NCBI GenBank assembly: GCA_016648135.1
Contig: JADDOH010001555.1
Coordinates: 62,001-126,000, forward strand
Reading direction: 5' to 3'
Length of the DNA: 64,000 nt
Source: Agrypnia vestita
Lineage: Eukaryota > Arthropoda > Insecta > Trichoptera > Phryganeidae
The notes under the pieces were generated by a model, which saw only the letters and a list, made by a program, of their open reading frames with translations, was not told where the DNA came from and made no database searches. Made by a program: the position numbers and the translations under genes. How positions within the stretch are numbered: the first letter of the stretch is position 1; every line of letters begins with the position of its first letter. This document shows positions 12,485 to 22,710 of this stretch, piece after piece.

Positions 12485-13108
12485 TGTAACGAAATGGTAA
12501 GCAGAAGGAATTACGCACTGTCCGAATCCATTATAATATGTCACTTTTGAGCAACACCATATAAAGTTCTAGAACAGCTTACAGCACCCTAGGATTATGT
12601 ACAACGTTCGGGAGATGCCTGGATCAGCCTAGAAATGACGGGAACCTTCTACTAGAAAGGAACACTAGGAAGGAAAATAATCTTATCGAGAGCTTGAAAG
12701 ACCAGCGTATCACGTATATAAAACAACACCGCACTGCGCAATTGAGTGTTCTTGACATTTCGATCGACACGATATAGCCGTGGGACGACGGCCAATATAG
12801 CCAGTAGAGGAATTTCGGAGCGACAAATATTAAGCGAAATAATCGAGCGAAGTACCTATGTGGCGAAATAAATAAGTGCGATTTCTGTGTGCGATAATTG
12901 AACAAAAATTTCGGAAAAGTGTTACCCAGCGATAATAAAGAGTTTATAGACGAGTGAAAAATTGTAAGATAGTGTAAATTCAAGACAATTTCTAATTTAA
13001 TTTATGTTAAGTGACTGTCAATTTATTGAAATAATTAATTACTAAACAATAAATCGTTACTTAACTTCCAGTGATTTCATTTGTCCCCCGCAGCCACGAC
13101 CCGTAACG
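12485..13108 (+). mobile_element. Solo LTR of an LTR retrotransposon
   Basis: It starts TGTAACG and ends CGTAACG (the antisense relative at 49308-49818 ends CGTAACA, so the terminal A has probably mutated). A 4-bp direct repeat, GTAT, lies on both sides (12481-12484 and 13109-13112), consistent with an integrase target duplication. Inside are a TATA box (TATATAAAA, 12715-12723) and a polyadenylation-like AATAAA at 12934-12939 after the shared block GTGTTACCCAGCGATAATAA. No gag or pol sequence adjoins either side, so it looks like a solo LTR left by recombination. I cannot assign Gypsy versus BEL/Pao. Confidence 0.75.
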
Positions 13109-14999
13109 GTATTATACCTATTTTAAATATCTTATTGTACAAGGATCACCAAGCTAAAAAGCGATAGAATCCAAGCGTAACTAATATCAGTTAATTATCC
13201 ATGCATTATGATGCAACGGCTCAAAAGTGCATCTGCATTGCGCAGAAGACCATTTATGTGCATGATGGAGCCTGTAAAGCAAAATGTGCGAAAAGCTGCA
13301 TTTATAACAATAATAAAAAAATACCCCATCTACCACTCTTCGCGGACAACTTTCTAGCGTTGACAATGCAGTTCGTGTAACACAGATGCTAAAAACCAGT
13401 CGATGAGGTAAATCCCCGGATAAAAAATGAATAAAAAATGCATTGTCATTATTATTTTATTGTGCATGTAAGTAGATAGCTCTGAATGTAATCAATACAT
13501 CTATGGTATTTTTTATGTATAGTGTAGGTACTTAATTTGGATCAGTGAAAGTACAGCTGGCTTGGGTCTCATTTTTCCCTAATTTGGGATCATGAAGAAT
13601 GCAAATATGATTGTTTTGAAACTTTCATTATAGGAAACAAAGTACAACCAGATATTAATATAGTGTCTGCAATTTCCACTCATTTAACAGAGTTGAAAAA
13701 TAACTTAAACGCATACTTCGAAGGAGAGATGAAAAAGTTCGACAGGATGAATTGGATTTATAATCCATTTTAAGACAAAATTCCATCTGAAATGTAAACA
13801 AGTGTAGCAAGTGAAGAGCTCCTGAAATTCTTCCTCTCTTTAACTATCTCATGCTTATGAGGAAAACGATTTTCGGCTATGGTTTCTACTAAGACTAAAT
13901 ATAGAAATAAATTGAACTTATCGATTTCACTGTGATTTAAAGTGACATAAATTGTAAAGTCGACGCTAACGCTATTATGACAAGAAAGAGGCAACAAATG
14001 ACCTACTCATATTTTTCGTAATTAAAAATTTCGATTGCGTTTGGATGTCCTTCGTATAATTACAATATGTATTCGGAAAATGTGAGGCAGGAAGGACGTT
14101 GGTCCCTGAAATTGAAATTTTTTTTTGGTTGTTCGCGGTCCTATTGGGTACTTTGGGAACCACAGCACTAAACAATAATTGTTACAACACTCTAAACACT
14201 AAATGAAAAACATTCACTACCAAAAAAGTTCATTCTTATATGGATACAACACATGATAAAATTGCGTAGAGACCAGTCAAAAATAACTCTGATCAACATG
14301 TATAAATAATTACTATTCTCATTAATTTGTGTAAAATTTGTGTATTTTATACTTCTATTCTGTTTGGATTAATTTTGTATTCATTGGCAAGCCAAAATAT
14401 TTTGTTCTAAAGGTTATCTTATTTATATAAATAATGTTTTTTTTTTGGAAATTTTATAATTCTTAAAATTAAAATTTTGTAGATTCAGACATTTAGAGGT
14501 GATCGTTATTCTTTAAATTCTAATGTTGGATACAACGGATGTACCTGACCTCGGTCTAGTTAAGGAGACACTAAACATCTTGAACATAACACTAAAAAAA
14601 CACTTATATAAATAACTGAAGAATTTAACAAATGAAGTGAAAAAATATGTAATTTTTTACTTACTGTGTATGCTTAAATAAATAAATGTTCGATACAATA
14701 CACGATATTATGCAGAAATATTTCGTATTAAGAATGGAAGATTATCAAATTGTATGATTTTAACATATTACATTGTTTTTTTTTAAATTTGACGTTTAAT
14801 TGACATTTGCCTTTATTTAATTCATAAATTTTTGAAATCATCCGAAAGCCTGTAGAATACAGGAGAAGATTCGAAAAAAGAGCGGTGTTTCCATGTATAA
14901 ATAGCAGTTCTATCGCTGCTGAAGAGACGAGTAGAACTTTTTAGCGAACTCTAAATTATTGCGAATTACCGAATGGTAAACCAGATAAAGAATGTATCC
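13109..14999. other. Non-coding stretch with a short repeat at ~14520-14690
   Basis: The segment with CTCGGTCTAGTTAAG near 14550 recurs with modified neighbours at about 23364 (family H), each followed by an A-rich tract. Otherwise AT-rich with no support for genes. Confidence 0.4.
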
Positions 15000-15150
15000 A
15001 GTAACTTGAGTAATTAACTAAGCATCACGCTATTTCCCTGCAGGGGAAGACAAAGAGGATAGAATGCCACACTATTTTATCTTGCTTTCTACTACACTGT
15101 ATATACATACGTCTTCTCATACACGCTCTACGGTTATTGAAGCTTTTAAC
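15000..15150 (-). pseudogene. 3'-end fragment of a non-LTR retrotransposon
   Basis: The plus-strand order (short AACTAA-like run, TTTCCCTGCAGGGG, GAGGATAGAATGCC, then CTTCTCATACACGCTCTACG) parallels 45640-45760, where it is the antisense of the C-terminal RT frame and 3' UTR. A shorter parallel lies at 59866-59945. No open frame survives. Confidence 0.5.
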
Positions 15151-15159
15151 ATCCTTGCG

Positions 15160-15195
15160 TCATATTTTTTTATTTTTTTTATTTTTTTTATTTCA
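15160..15195. repeat. T-rich microsatellite
   Basis: Repeated TTTTTTTTA units. Confidence 0.7.
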
Positions 15196-15627
15196 GGAAT
15201 CTCAAAGGTATAATTTGTTATAATGACACAATGTATTGATGAATTGGTAGTCCAATTATAAAGATCAAAAATTAAAGCAAAATAGAAAAGAACAATAACA
15301 ATAAAAACCAAACAGAGAGAGTAATTAATAGAACAAAGCAATCAAAGTGAATCAAATATATTTTCTTAACCAGCCGTTCCTCACGCATACATTATACATA
15401 AAGTATTTTATTTATATATTAATCAATCATGTCATTCCACAAAGTTAATGCCAAAAAATAAATAACATAAAATTTAAATTATTATAAGTATATTTCAGTC
15501 GGATCCAATATTATATAATATTTAATACAACTATTTCTTGCACCTCGCAATTAGGTTTCTTACTTTATCGGTTTTTATTCACCTAGGCTTAGAGCCGTTC
15601 CATTTTATTTTGTTGAAATGTTGACAT

Positions 15628-15840
15628 TCCCCCCACCCCCCCCTCCACCCCCAATTGTAATGATCCCCCACGTGACCGCGTCCCTCCCCCTCCGCGGGCC
15701 GCGACTTAATCTGCCCTCGGGCCGACACCTGAGTACACCGGGGTTCCCGGAGGATTTACACTATTGCCGATCCTGAGGGGACGCTCTCGCAACAGGGTCG
15801 GAGGCTCGGCAAGCACGTTACTCAATGGTAATGAAGGAAA
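15628..15840. other. GC-rich island with C-runs and an E-box
   Basis: Starts with C-rich tracts, contains CCCCCACGTGACCGCG (E-box CACGTG near 15669) and several CpGs, and stands out strongly from its AT-rich flanks. I recognise no protein. It could be a retrotransposon end or a regulatory island. Confidence 0.35.
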
Positions 15841-15946
15841 TTACTGAACCATTTTTCGAAGGGAGCAAACACTTGGTGGTGATACATTATAATTTAAATA
15901 AATAAAACTAACTTATTTAATTACACCACTTATATTTATTTTCAAA

Positions 15947-15985
15947 TCCAACCGGGTTTCGCTACGACCGTAGATTCTTCAGGGA
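15947..15985 (-). ncRNA. Hammerhead-ribozyme-like motif, left arm
   Basis: On the minus strand: stem I side TCC, then the core CTGAAGA (positions 15976-15982; matches CUGANGA), a stem II of CTAC/GTAG with loop GGTC, the core GAAA (15957-15960), C-CCG-G as a two-base-pair stem III with loop, then TT and GGA, which pairs with the TCC. All core residues are present; one pair at the base of stem II is T-C. The very short stem III is a feature of Penelope-like and retrozyme hammerheads, which often act as dimers. Self-cleavage is not shown. Confidence 0.5.
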
Positions 15986-16175
15986 GAATCTTAACTGCCT
16001 AAACATACAAAAATTATGTGTCCATTATTATATCCACTTTTAAATGTGTTCCCTCTTAATAGTAATATTCCCTACGAAATCCCATCCCCTACCCCCACTA
16101 TTGGCACTCCATCCTTTCATCTTTCACACTTGTATATAAGCACATAATTTTTGTATGTTTAGGCAGTTAAGATTC

Positions 16176-16214
16176 TCCCTAAAGAAGCTACGGTCGTAGC
16201 GAAACCCGGTTGGA
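16176..16214 (+). ncRNA. Hammerhead-ribozyme-like motif, right arm
   Basis: Same architecture as the left-arm motif. Here stem II is fully paired (GCTAC/GTAGC, loop GGTC, 16187-16200) and GAAA (16201-16204) is intact, but the first core block is CTAAAGA, with the invariant G5 replaced by A, which should abolish activity. The two arms thus carry different lesions. Confidence 0.45.
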
Positions 16215-16476
16215 TTTGAAAATAAATATAAGTGGGGTTTAACTAAGTTAGTTTTATTTATATAAATTATTCCATTTTTAATATTCATTTATGTTTTATC
16301 TTATAAAATATAGAAAATATTTTTTTTACTAAAAAGACACTTGTATCAGAATAGCAACATAACTCACGGTACACAAAAACGAGAGATAATAAAAGATATT
16401 TTTATTTATTCCATCTTGCGAACGATGTAGCCTTCCCATTTCCATCTTATTTTCTTAGTGCATTCTGTTTTATATA

Positions 16477-16722
16477 GGGTATAAAAGCAAAGGTAGAAAT
16501 ATCAAAAAAAATAGTGCAACAATCGAGGATTACTAATTATAATGTACTTAATTCGAGATTTTATAGAAAGCACAAAGGCTATAAACTAATAAGAAACATG
16601 ACTTTGAAGGGAAAGATACGTTAAATCTAGAATTAATTACATTTTTAATTAGCAACCCTCGGTGACTGCATTAAACTTTTTTTTTTAAATTTTTGGATAT
16701 TGCGGCTTTTACTTTTATACCC
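16477..16722. mobile_element. MITE family C, copy 1
   Basis: It begins GGGTATAAAAGCAAAGG and ends with the inverted form CTTTTATACCC. The inverted arms extend about 90 nt, with internal blocks ATCGAGGATTACTAATT and its inverted partner near 16660. A shorter relative is at 32173-32372. Non-coding. Confidence 0.65.
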
Positions 16723-17879
16723 AACATATCAACTACACTTATCTGTGTGGTGTGTTGGAAGTTAACTTAAAATTATACAGAATAAAACAAAGCTAGTCCG
16801 TAATTCTTTACAGGTAGATTGCTGCTTTAAATACGAGTATGATTTGAAAAAGATCAAACAACAATTTTATACACATAATATTATCTCCGGCTTCATAAAC
16901 AAGTTTATACTTTCATGGGACTGTAAAAAAATTAAAATAAATTCATCAAAATTAAACAATGTGTATCACATATGTGAAATATTATGTAAACTTAAATAAT
17001 GACAAAAAAAAAAATTAAAAAAATATTTAATATCAATTGTTACTTATAAGCAACTTAAATGTTTTTTTCGATATATCCCATTTCTGTTCTACTAAACATT
17101 AAACTATCTTGAAAGTAACTTAAATCGAGTTTTAAAAACTATAACTATTGACTTAACGACATTATAACTGTAGCATTTTCAACTTGTAATTTAGGCAAGA
17201 ATCTACCTCTAAACTAACGTGTACTAGGTTTGTAAAAGTTGTCATAATATAAAAAAAATATTATTTGTTTATTTTTAAAATCTAAATAATCTTTCCGGCT
17301 ACACCCCTGAATATTACAATCAGGGGTGTTCCCGACTATCCTACGGATAGGGTTGTCCACTTTTTGTTGTCAGATGCTCGCGAAAAACACGAGCGCACAC
17401 ATTTATCGGCACTATTGTTCGCGCGCGCGCCTTAGGACTTAGGTGAGGATTTATCTCAATGAAATTGGACCAGAACCCTAATGGGCTGCTGGGACGATTG
17501 CACATGTGCGGATAATGGACCAAAAGGGAACACAATCACGGCTTTGGAAGAATTCTAACCGTCAAACTGGGGATGCAATTTTTGTATGGTGGTGAAACTG
17601 CAGTTCGATAGAGAAAAAACACAAATTTTAATGCATATCGAAATATGTCATGTAAAAACAAATAACAGAAAATCTGTAAATTATTGAGTGAAGAATTGAA
17701 TGAGAAGAAAATTTAGAACCGTTTGTTGAAAATTCAATAGAATTCATTCATTTGAAGCAAATTTATGATGAACTATATTTATATGTATAGTTAACCAAAT
17801 GGTTTCGCAAACTATCTATTATCAACAAATTTAGATTTTTTTATACGTCAAGTACCTTAACTTAAAAATATAAAAACAT
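16723..17879. other. Non-coding stretch with a perfect hairpin at 17301-17329
   Basis: ACACCCCTGA at 17301-17310 pairs with TCAGGGGTGT at 17320-17329 around a 9-nt loop. A CG-alternating run (CGCGCGCGCG) follows at about 17420. The remainder is AT-rich without a supportable gene. Confidence 0.5.
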
Positions 17880-18120
17880 TGCATGATGTACGATGGGAGA
17901 GGTCGGTAAAGAATATATATGTATAAGACGAGTGTGAAACTGAAACAGAAAGTTTACGAAAGATTAAGGTCGATTAGAAACAGTAAACATAGCGGGGTTT
18001 TAAAAGTTTGTACAGTTCAGAACAAAATCTACGATGAGTGTTAATGAAAAGATGTATGAATTTGAATGAGCTAAGAGGAGCATATCATAATAAAATGTAA
18101 TCAGCATTACTTAATGATAT
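17880..18120 (+). pseudogene. Possible RT 3' relic
   Basis: One plus frame near 18035-18080 reads MKRCMNLNELRG, resembling MRRCMNVDEAKVV in the relic at 45642-45990, after a GRGR-containing stretch. Stops and shifts abound, so only similarity to that family's C-terminal segment is suggested. Confidence 0.3.
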
Positions 18121-18238
18121 GAGACTCGATTCATATAAATTATTTTAATTTATTACCTAATTAAAAAAAACTATCATAATTTAAAAAATAATATAAATAA
18201 ATTATATCAAATCCACGTTGATTATTTTAAACGTCAAC

Positions 18239-18264
18239 AGGTTTTGAAACTGTGTCTTCGTCAG
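18239..18264 (-). ncRNA. Degenerate hammerhead-like motif
   Basis: Minus strand: CTGACGA (18258-18264), a weak stem II, AAAAC in place of GAAAC (18241-18245), then CTGTTGACG, matching the GAAAC-nn-GTT order of the other copies. G12 is lost, so it should be inactive. Confidence 0.3.
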
Positions 18265-18354
18265 TAATTTTTAAACTGAACTATACTGCACTGTACAAAA
18301 CGATAGTGAATCAGTAATTAGCCCGATTCCAAATGTTCCATAAATTAAATACAT

Positions 18355-18450
18355 TTGTTTTTATTTTTATTTATTTATAACATTTATACAAAGATATATT
18401 TCGAGATCCACTAACTACAGCATGTTATTTGTGGGTTTCTACATAAAAAT
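18355..18450 (+). repeat. Conserved-loop hairpin repeat, copy 1
   Basis: A T-rich (TTTATT)n tract, about 40 nt of spacer, then CCAC and GTGG pairing around a loop beginning TAACTA and containing ATGTTA. The other copies (41701, 43580, 48199 minus) have longer stems of different sequence with a related loop. Confidence 0.4.
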
Positions 18451-18459
18451 ATTTTAATT

Positions 18460-20711
18460 ATAAAACTAATGAAAAAAATGGAGGAACATAGTACATAACA
18501 TGGCGTGAATGTGATAATTGATATTTACATATTGGTTAAAAATGTATATTAATACAATAATACGATGTCTAGGGAGATGATTAATAGAAATGATAAAACT
18601 TTAATATAATAAAATTATTAATATTTGTTATTGAAGTGGTACAAATGTAACTATTGGTTTGTGATAGCTAAAAAAAGTGATAAATATCTTCGAATCGACG
18701 TCTCACGACGATCCGTAGGTATATTTATGTTACGACAAATCAAGAAACGTGTGCATTTTCAAAAAAATTCAAAGTGCGCTTACCCGTTTTTTTTTCATGT
18801 TTTATCAATTATTATTGGTTCCACATGCAAATGTTTCGAAACCGTATAACTTTGACAGCCGCATTGAATGTGGAATAATTTTTATTTTTTTTAAAACGAA
18901 TACCTAACAAATACGTCGTTTTTGCAAAAACATCGACAATAACATACACACTTAAAATCGTAATTCAATAAACGATTCTCATTTTCAATTCAATAACCAA
19001 TCATACGTCAGCTTTTGAATTGAGTATTTTATGATTGATCACTATTGAAGATGGTCAACAATATATTGTTAATATTACTGGAACACTGATTTCAAGATAA
19101 TAAATTTTTATAGTTTAATAGATGCGCGCGCATTTCATGGTCTCGCTACACGCATTTCCGCTACAATGCGCATGCTACGCATGCGTAACTTTCATTACAA
19201 TAAAAAAATTACCCTCAATACGCTTAAAAAAGATAACGTAAAATATATATATACTAATATAACCAGTGTAAATATACATCTAATATAATATAAAATAATG
19301 TCGTTTGCATGCAGACAGTTTACTATTTTTCACAATAAACACCTTGCACGCCACCTTCACCTTTGCAAAAGAATTAAACCCAGCCAAGGGGCATACCTCT
19401 GAACATCTTTCGTATTTTTTATCAGCAATGTTTTCTCTCGATAGTAATTGTTATATCTTCGTAAACATATTCACCAAGCAACACTTGTCTCGTATTATAA
19501 GTATTCATTACAGGTATTTTTTGGTCATCCCGATAGTAGTTACTTAATACATATTAGCCTGTATTTAATACATTTAAAGGTCTAAATTGTAGGGTGATGG
19601 AAGCATGGCCTCATTTAAATGTCACACAACTGTATATTACTAGACTGTATCTTTATCCGTAATTAGCCCAATCCCTATTCCATAAGTTAAATGTGTAGAG
19701 GACTTATTTTTCTGGTGAGTGTGTGGAATTATACGGAAAGTGCTCAAAGTAAAAATAAAAGATATGGTTTATACTGACAAGTAGATATATTAATTTTTCG
19801 ATATTATTTATTATGTCCGAACACAAAATAAACGCATAAACATTAAAAATATTTCAATTTACTTAAAATTCCCAAGATTAACAATCAAAGGTAAGTATCG
19901 ATCCTGCATTTATTTATTATTTATTCCCGAGTATTTATCAACTTAAAACCCGCAATAAAACGGCTTATCGCCGCGGGCTGCACGGCCTATTTGCTCAGAC
20001 CGCATCGCGCCGCGGGCGGCATGTCAGACCGCTGATTACCTCTCGTGTGTGGGACCCTTTATGACGAACTGCCTAGGTGGAAATTTGTTTACTCGCCACT
20101 CTTTCGTTCGAGGCCGCGGGGTGCATCGTAATGAGCGGGGTAAAGGGGGGCGCTCACTAGTGCACCGCTCACGGAAAAATTGGGGATGATGAATAATCTT
20201 TATTAGCGATATTCATTACTGCCAATATTGTTGAGCATCAAAAACAGAAATCCATCATTACATAAATAAAACATTAAAAATATAATAATCAAATTTATAA
20301 TTTATTTCACTGTCTTTAAGCACTTACTAAAACCAATCAGTTTCGGAAAATATTGTCGAGATGAGACAAGACTGTGGAATTATTTTAAAATTTTTTTTAT
20401 TAAATTTATTTGCTAAATGTACAAACTTAAGAGTGTATTCAATATAATATAATTAATACACATTTATATTACACGCTTACCCACTTTTAAATGAGAATTT
20501 ATTCTCGTGTTTAAAAGTGGAGGCATTGTCATATATGTATATATAATATCTATTATTAATGAAATCGTTAGTGTAAGGTTAAATAAGTAAGATATAGACA
20601 AAAAAACATTAGATTAAGTTATAAAAATTAAGACATTAAATTAAGTAAGTAAGATATAAACAAGACAAGAATACAAAAATGTAAGACATTAGATTTAGTA
20701 AATAAGTAAAT
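18460..20711. other. Non-coding stretch with a GC-rich island (19945-20180) and a hairpin (20481-20520)
   Basis: The island holds many CpGs plus CAATAAAA (19953-19960) and TTTATGA (20058-20064), short sites of the kind posterior homeodomain proteins bind; this is only suggestive. At 20481-20520 CCACTTTTAAA pairs with TTTAAAAGTGG and an inner GAGAAT/ATTCTC extends the stem. A run of TAAGTAAGATATA-like imperfect tandem units covers 20575-20710. Confidence 0.45.
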
Positions 20712-21110
20712 TGAAGGAATCATACGTAATTGAAGATTTCTAAGTAGTCTGGACATTTTACAGAAAATTGGAAATTGCTAGAAAGGTAGAAAGGCTAGAA
20801 AGAAAGCTAAAATAAACTACTAGATTGCGTAATGTCTGGTAACTCGAAAATGTATATAAGTATGACGACGCCATCGACGAGACCATAGATAACGAGTGTT
20901 AAATAGTGAATAACTGCGATCACAGACGTGCAAATGTTCTAAGACGAGCATAAAATGTTCCACAAATGAGTAATTAGTAATGATTAAAGCGAAATGGTGT
21001 GACTTAAAGAACATTGCTCCAATAAAATTTGCGTCCATTGACCTTTGGTGTTAAATAAAACATTAATTAATTTCAAGTATTTCATTGTTCTCCCACTGCC
21101 GCATCCCGTG
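20712..21110 (+). mobile_element. Probable solo LTR, related to the one at 12485
   Basis: A TATA-like TGTATATAAG at about 20848 and an end region reading TTTCATTGTTCTCCCACTGC, then CATCCCGTGA, parallels the end of the 12485-13108 LTR (TTTCATTTGTCCCCCGC, then ACCCGTAAC). The start and a target duplication are not clear. No coding sequence adjoins. Confidence 0.4.
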
Positions 21111-21309
21111 AAAATATCATGTCCTTATAAGGGTGATGGAGATCCAATTGTTAATGTATTTATTTTATAAATTAAAAACAATTTGGTATACATATAAAAA
21201 TAAATTTAACTTACTTACTTACTTATAAAAATATAAAGAAAATAATAATTTAAAAATTTTATATTTTTCTTGCGAGAAATAGCCTTTTTTTTGGAAAACG
21301 ATTGAAATT

Positions 21310-21808
21310 AGTTAGTAATTAAGGTTAATAATAGAAGTCTCACAGAGACGAAACTATTTATATGAGGAAGGAATATGGACGCCCAGGATGTAACTTTCAC
21401 CAATTCCACCACAAGAACATCCACATATTACCAACATTTTAAAAGTTGTATACATATATGTTCTAAATCAGTTTCTGTCATATATTCGAATTGACTATGC
21501 TAGATATCTATGGTCCTTTCCAATTACATAATAAGTACAGATAGATTTCGCAGACGGTAATGATAAATCTATTGCTTTAAAGTTGAATATTAAACAATAT
21601 ATTTTTTTAATATATGCATGCATGATATTCTTCCAAATAAATTAATATATAAACTAGAATATACCTGAAAATAATTATTAAACATTTTTAATGCCCTTAT
21701 AGACCAATACATATTTCTAACAACATTTTTTTAATGTAATAAAATAATGTTACATTCCAAAATTGTTTCGCATATAAATAGTGAGACTTCTATAAATTAT
21801 CTTAATTA
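21310..21808 (+). mobile_element. MITE family A, copy 2 (both ends kept)
   Basis: The left end has TAGAAGTCTCACAGAGACG and the right end carries its inverted counterpart (ATATAAATAGTGAGACTTC, then ATAAATTATCTTAATTAA), giving imperfect terminal inverted repeats of about 40 nt over about 500 bp. The interior is AT-rich and non-coding. This is the copy from which the family's two ends are best seen. Confidence 0.65.
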
Positions 21809-21820
21809 ATAACTATCCCT

Positions 21821-21875
21821 CTGAGGACGAAATGCAGTATTGTGTTGAAATATCCAACGCGTTGAAAAATTGTTG
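21821..21875 (+). ncRNA. Hammerhead-like motif (weak)
   Basis: CTGAGGA (21821-21827) matches CUGANGA. An imperfect stem II follows, then GAAA (21847-21850) and CCAAC...GTTGG able to close a third helix. The cleavage-site triplet is not clear. It lies immediately beyond the right end of MITE A copy 2. Confidence 0.3.
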
Positions 21876-22039
21876 GAGTAATTTTGGTTTAAGCATATTG
21901 TAGGAGAACAGTGTGTCTGATGAAATGAAAATAGTGAAAACTTAAAATACTACATTGAAAAAAAAAGACATTTTCAGTTTTCCTGCTGGACCACTGAAAA
22001 TAAGGAATCACGGTATCAAAAGCAACCTGAAAAAGTATT

Positions 22040-22330
22040 TTGGAATTTTGGAATGTTTCAGGATCCGCGCAATCTAGACCGTGGACGTTATTGGCGGTCG
22101 TCTGGGAACGTTCGGTTTTGGGGATTGGAATGGAGAATAGGACCCCGAGGTCCATTTTGGGAGGAGGCACCAGTGGCGGGTCTCGGCCAGCACCGACGGG
22201 GGCCCATTCCGACCCCGCATACGTGGACCGGAGACAATTATTTAGAACGTTACGTAAACGTTTTCGCATTTTAAACTCGAGCCCAGAAGAAAAAATATTT
22301 AAACTACTGCACATTTTAGAAATGTGAATA
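22040..22330. other. GC-richer patch with overlapping short frames
   Basis: Both strands are open for 70-140 codons over 21889-22327, but a long frame on each strand of the same GC-rich patch is what base composition alone would give. None of the translations resembles a known family. I do not call a gene. Confidence 0.35.
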
Positions 22331-22391
22331 CTGGAAATTAATGGATGGCAAAAATATATTTTTTAAGTTAAGTTCACAGATTAATACTTTA

Positions 22392-22620
22392 CTTGCTGTA
22401 ATCCGTCAAAAATGACGGTTCTTTTACAAGTTTATTTATTTACATAAAAAGGGAAACATAAAGAAATTCTAAAAAAAAAAGAAAATTAAGTAAAAAAATG
22501 AAGAAAAAAAATACGAAAAAAAATTACATCAATTTTTACGTTAAAAATAGTATGTAAAAATTTAAAATATTGCATATAACATTTTTGTTTATTTGTCTTT
22601 GGAAAAATTAACAGCAAATC
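22392..22620 (-). mobile_element. Helitron-like 3' end, family 2 (degraded)
   Basis: On the minus strand a hairpin of CCGTCA/TGACGG with an AT loop (22403-22418) stands 10-11 nt from a terminus reading CAAGT (a decayed CTAGT). The intact version is at 50518. Only the end is recognisable; the rest is A-rich. Confidence 0.45.
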
Positions 22621-22679
22621 ATAGAATCAGCATACATAATATATGATAATAACAAGTAAATAAAAAAATTTAAGGCATG

Positions 22680-22710
22680 CGAATGTATACGCTTTCTCCG
22701 TATACATTCG
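22680..22710. repeat. Perfect 12-bp hairpin
   Basis: CGAATGTATACG (22680-22691) and CGTATACATTCG (22699-22710) flank a 7-nt loop. No known role. Confidence 0.7.

Larger units (their letters stand above)
15889..16270. mobile_element. Inverted-repeat element with hammerhead-like motif in both arms
   Basis: Arms at 15889-16020 and 16141-16270 are about 130 nt and nearly identical as inverted complements, around a 120-nt spacer. The outer ends are ATAATTTA-like and the inner ends AATTATGTG/CACATAATT. Each arm includes a hammerhead-like core, on the minus strand in the left arm and the plus strand in the right arm. There is no coding capacity. Inverted terminal repeats carrying hammerheads are known in Penelope-like elements (their pLTRs can be inverted), so a derivative of such an element is one reading and an ordinary MITE is the other. 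Confidence 0.8.

Noticed and set aside
12624..12983. 119-codon minus-strand open frame
   Set aside because: It lies wholly inside the plus-strand solo LTR and runs antisense to its TATA box; no protein resemblance.
21889..22327. Overlapping long frames on both strands
   Set aside because: Opposite-strand open frames in one GC-rich patch follow from composition; none resembles a known family.
22680..22710. Rho-independent terminator
   Set aside because: Hairpin without functional T-tract and in eukaryotic DNA; the term does not apply.
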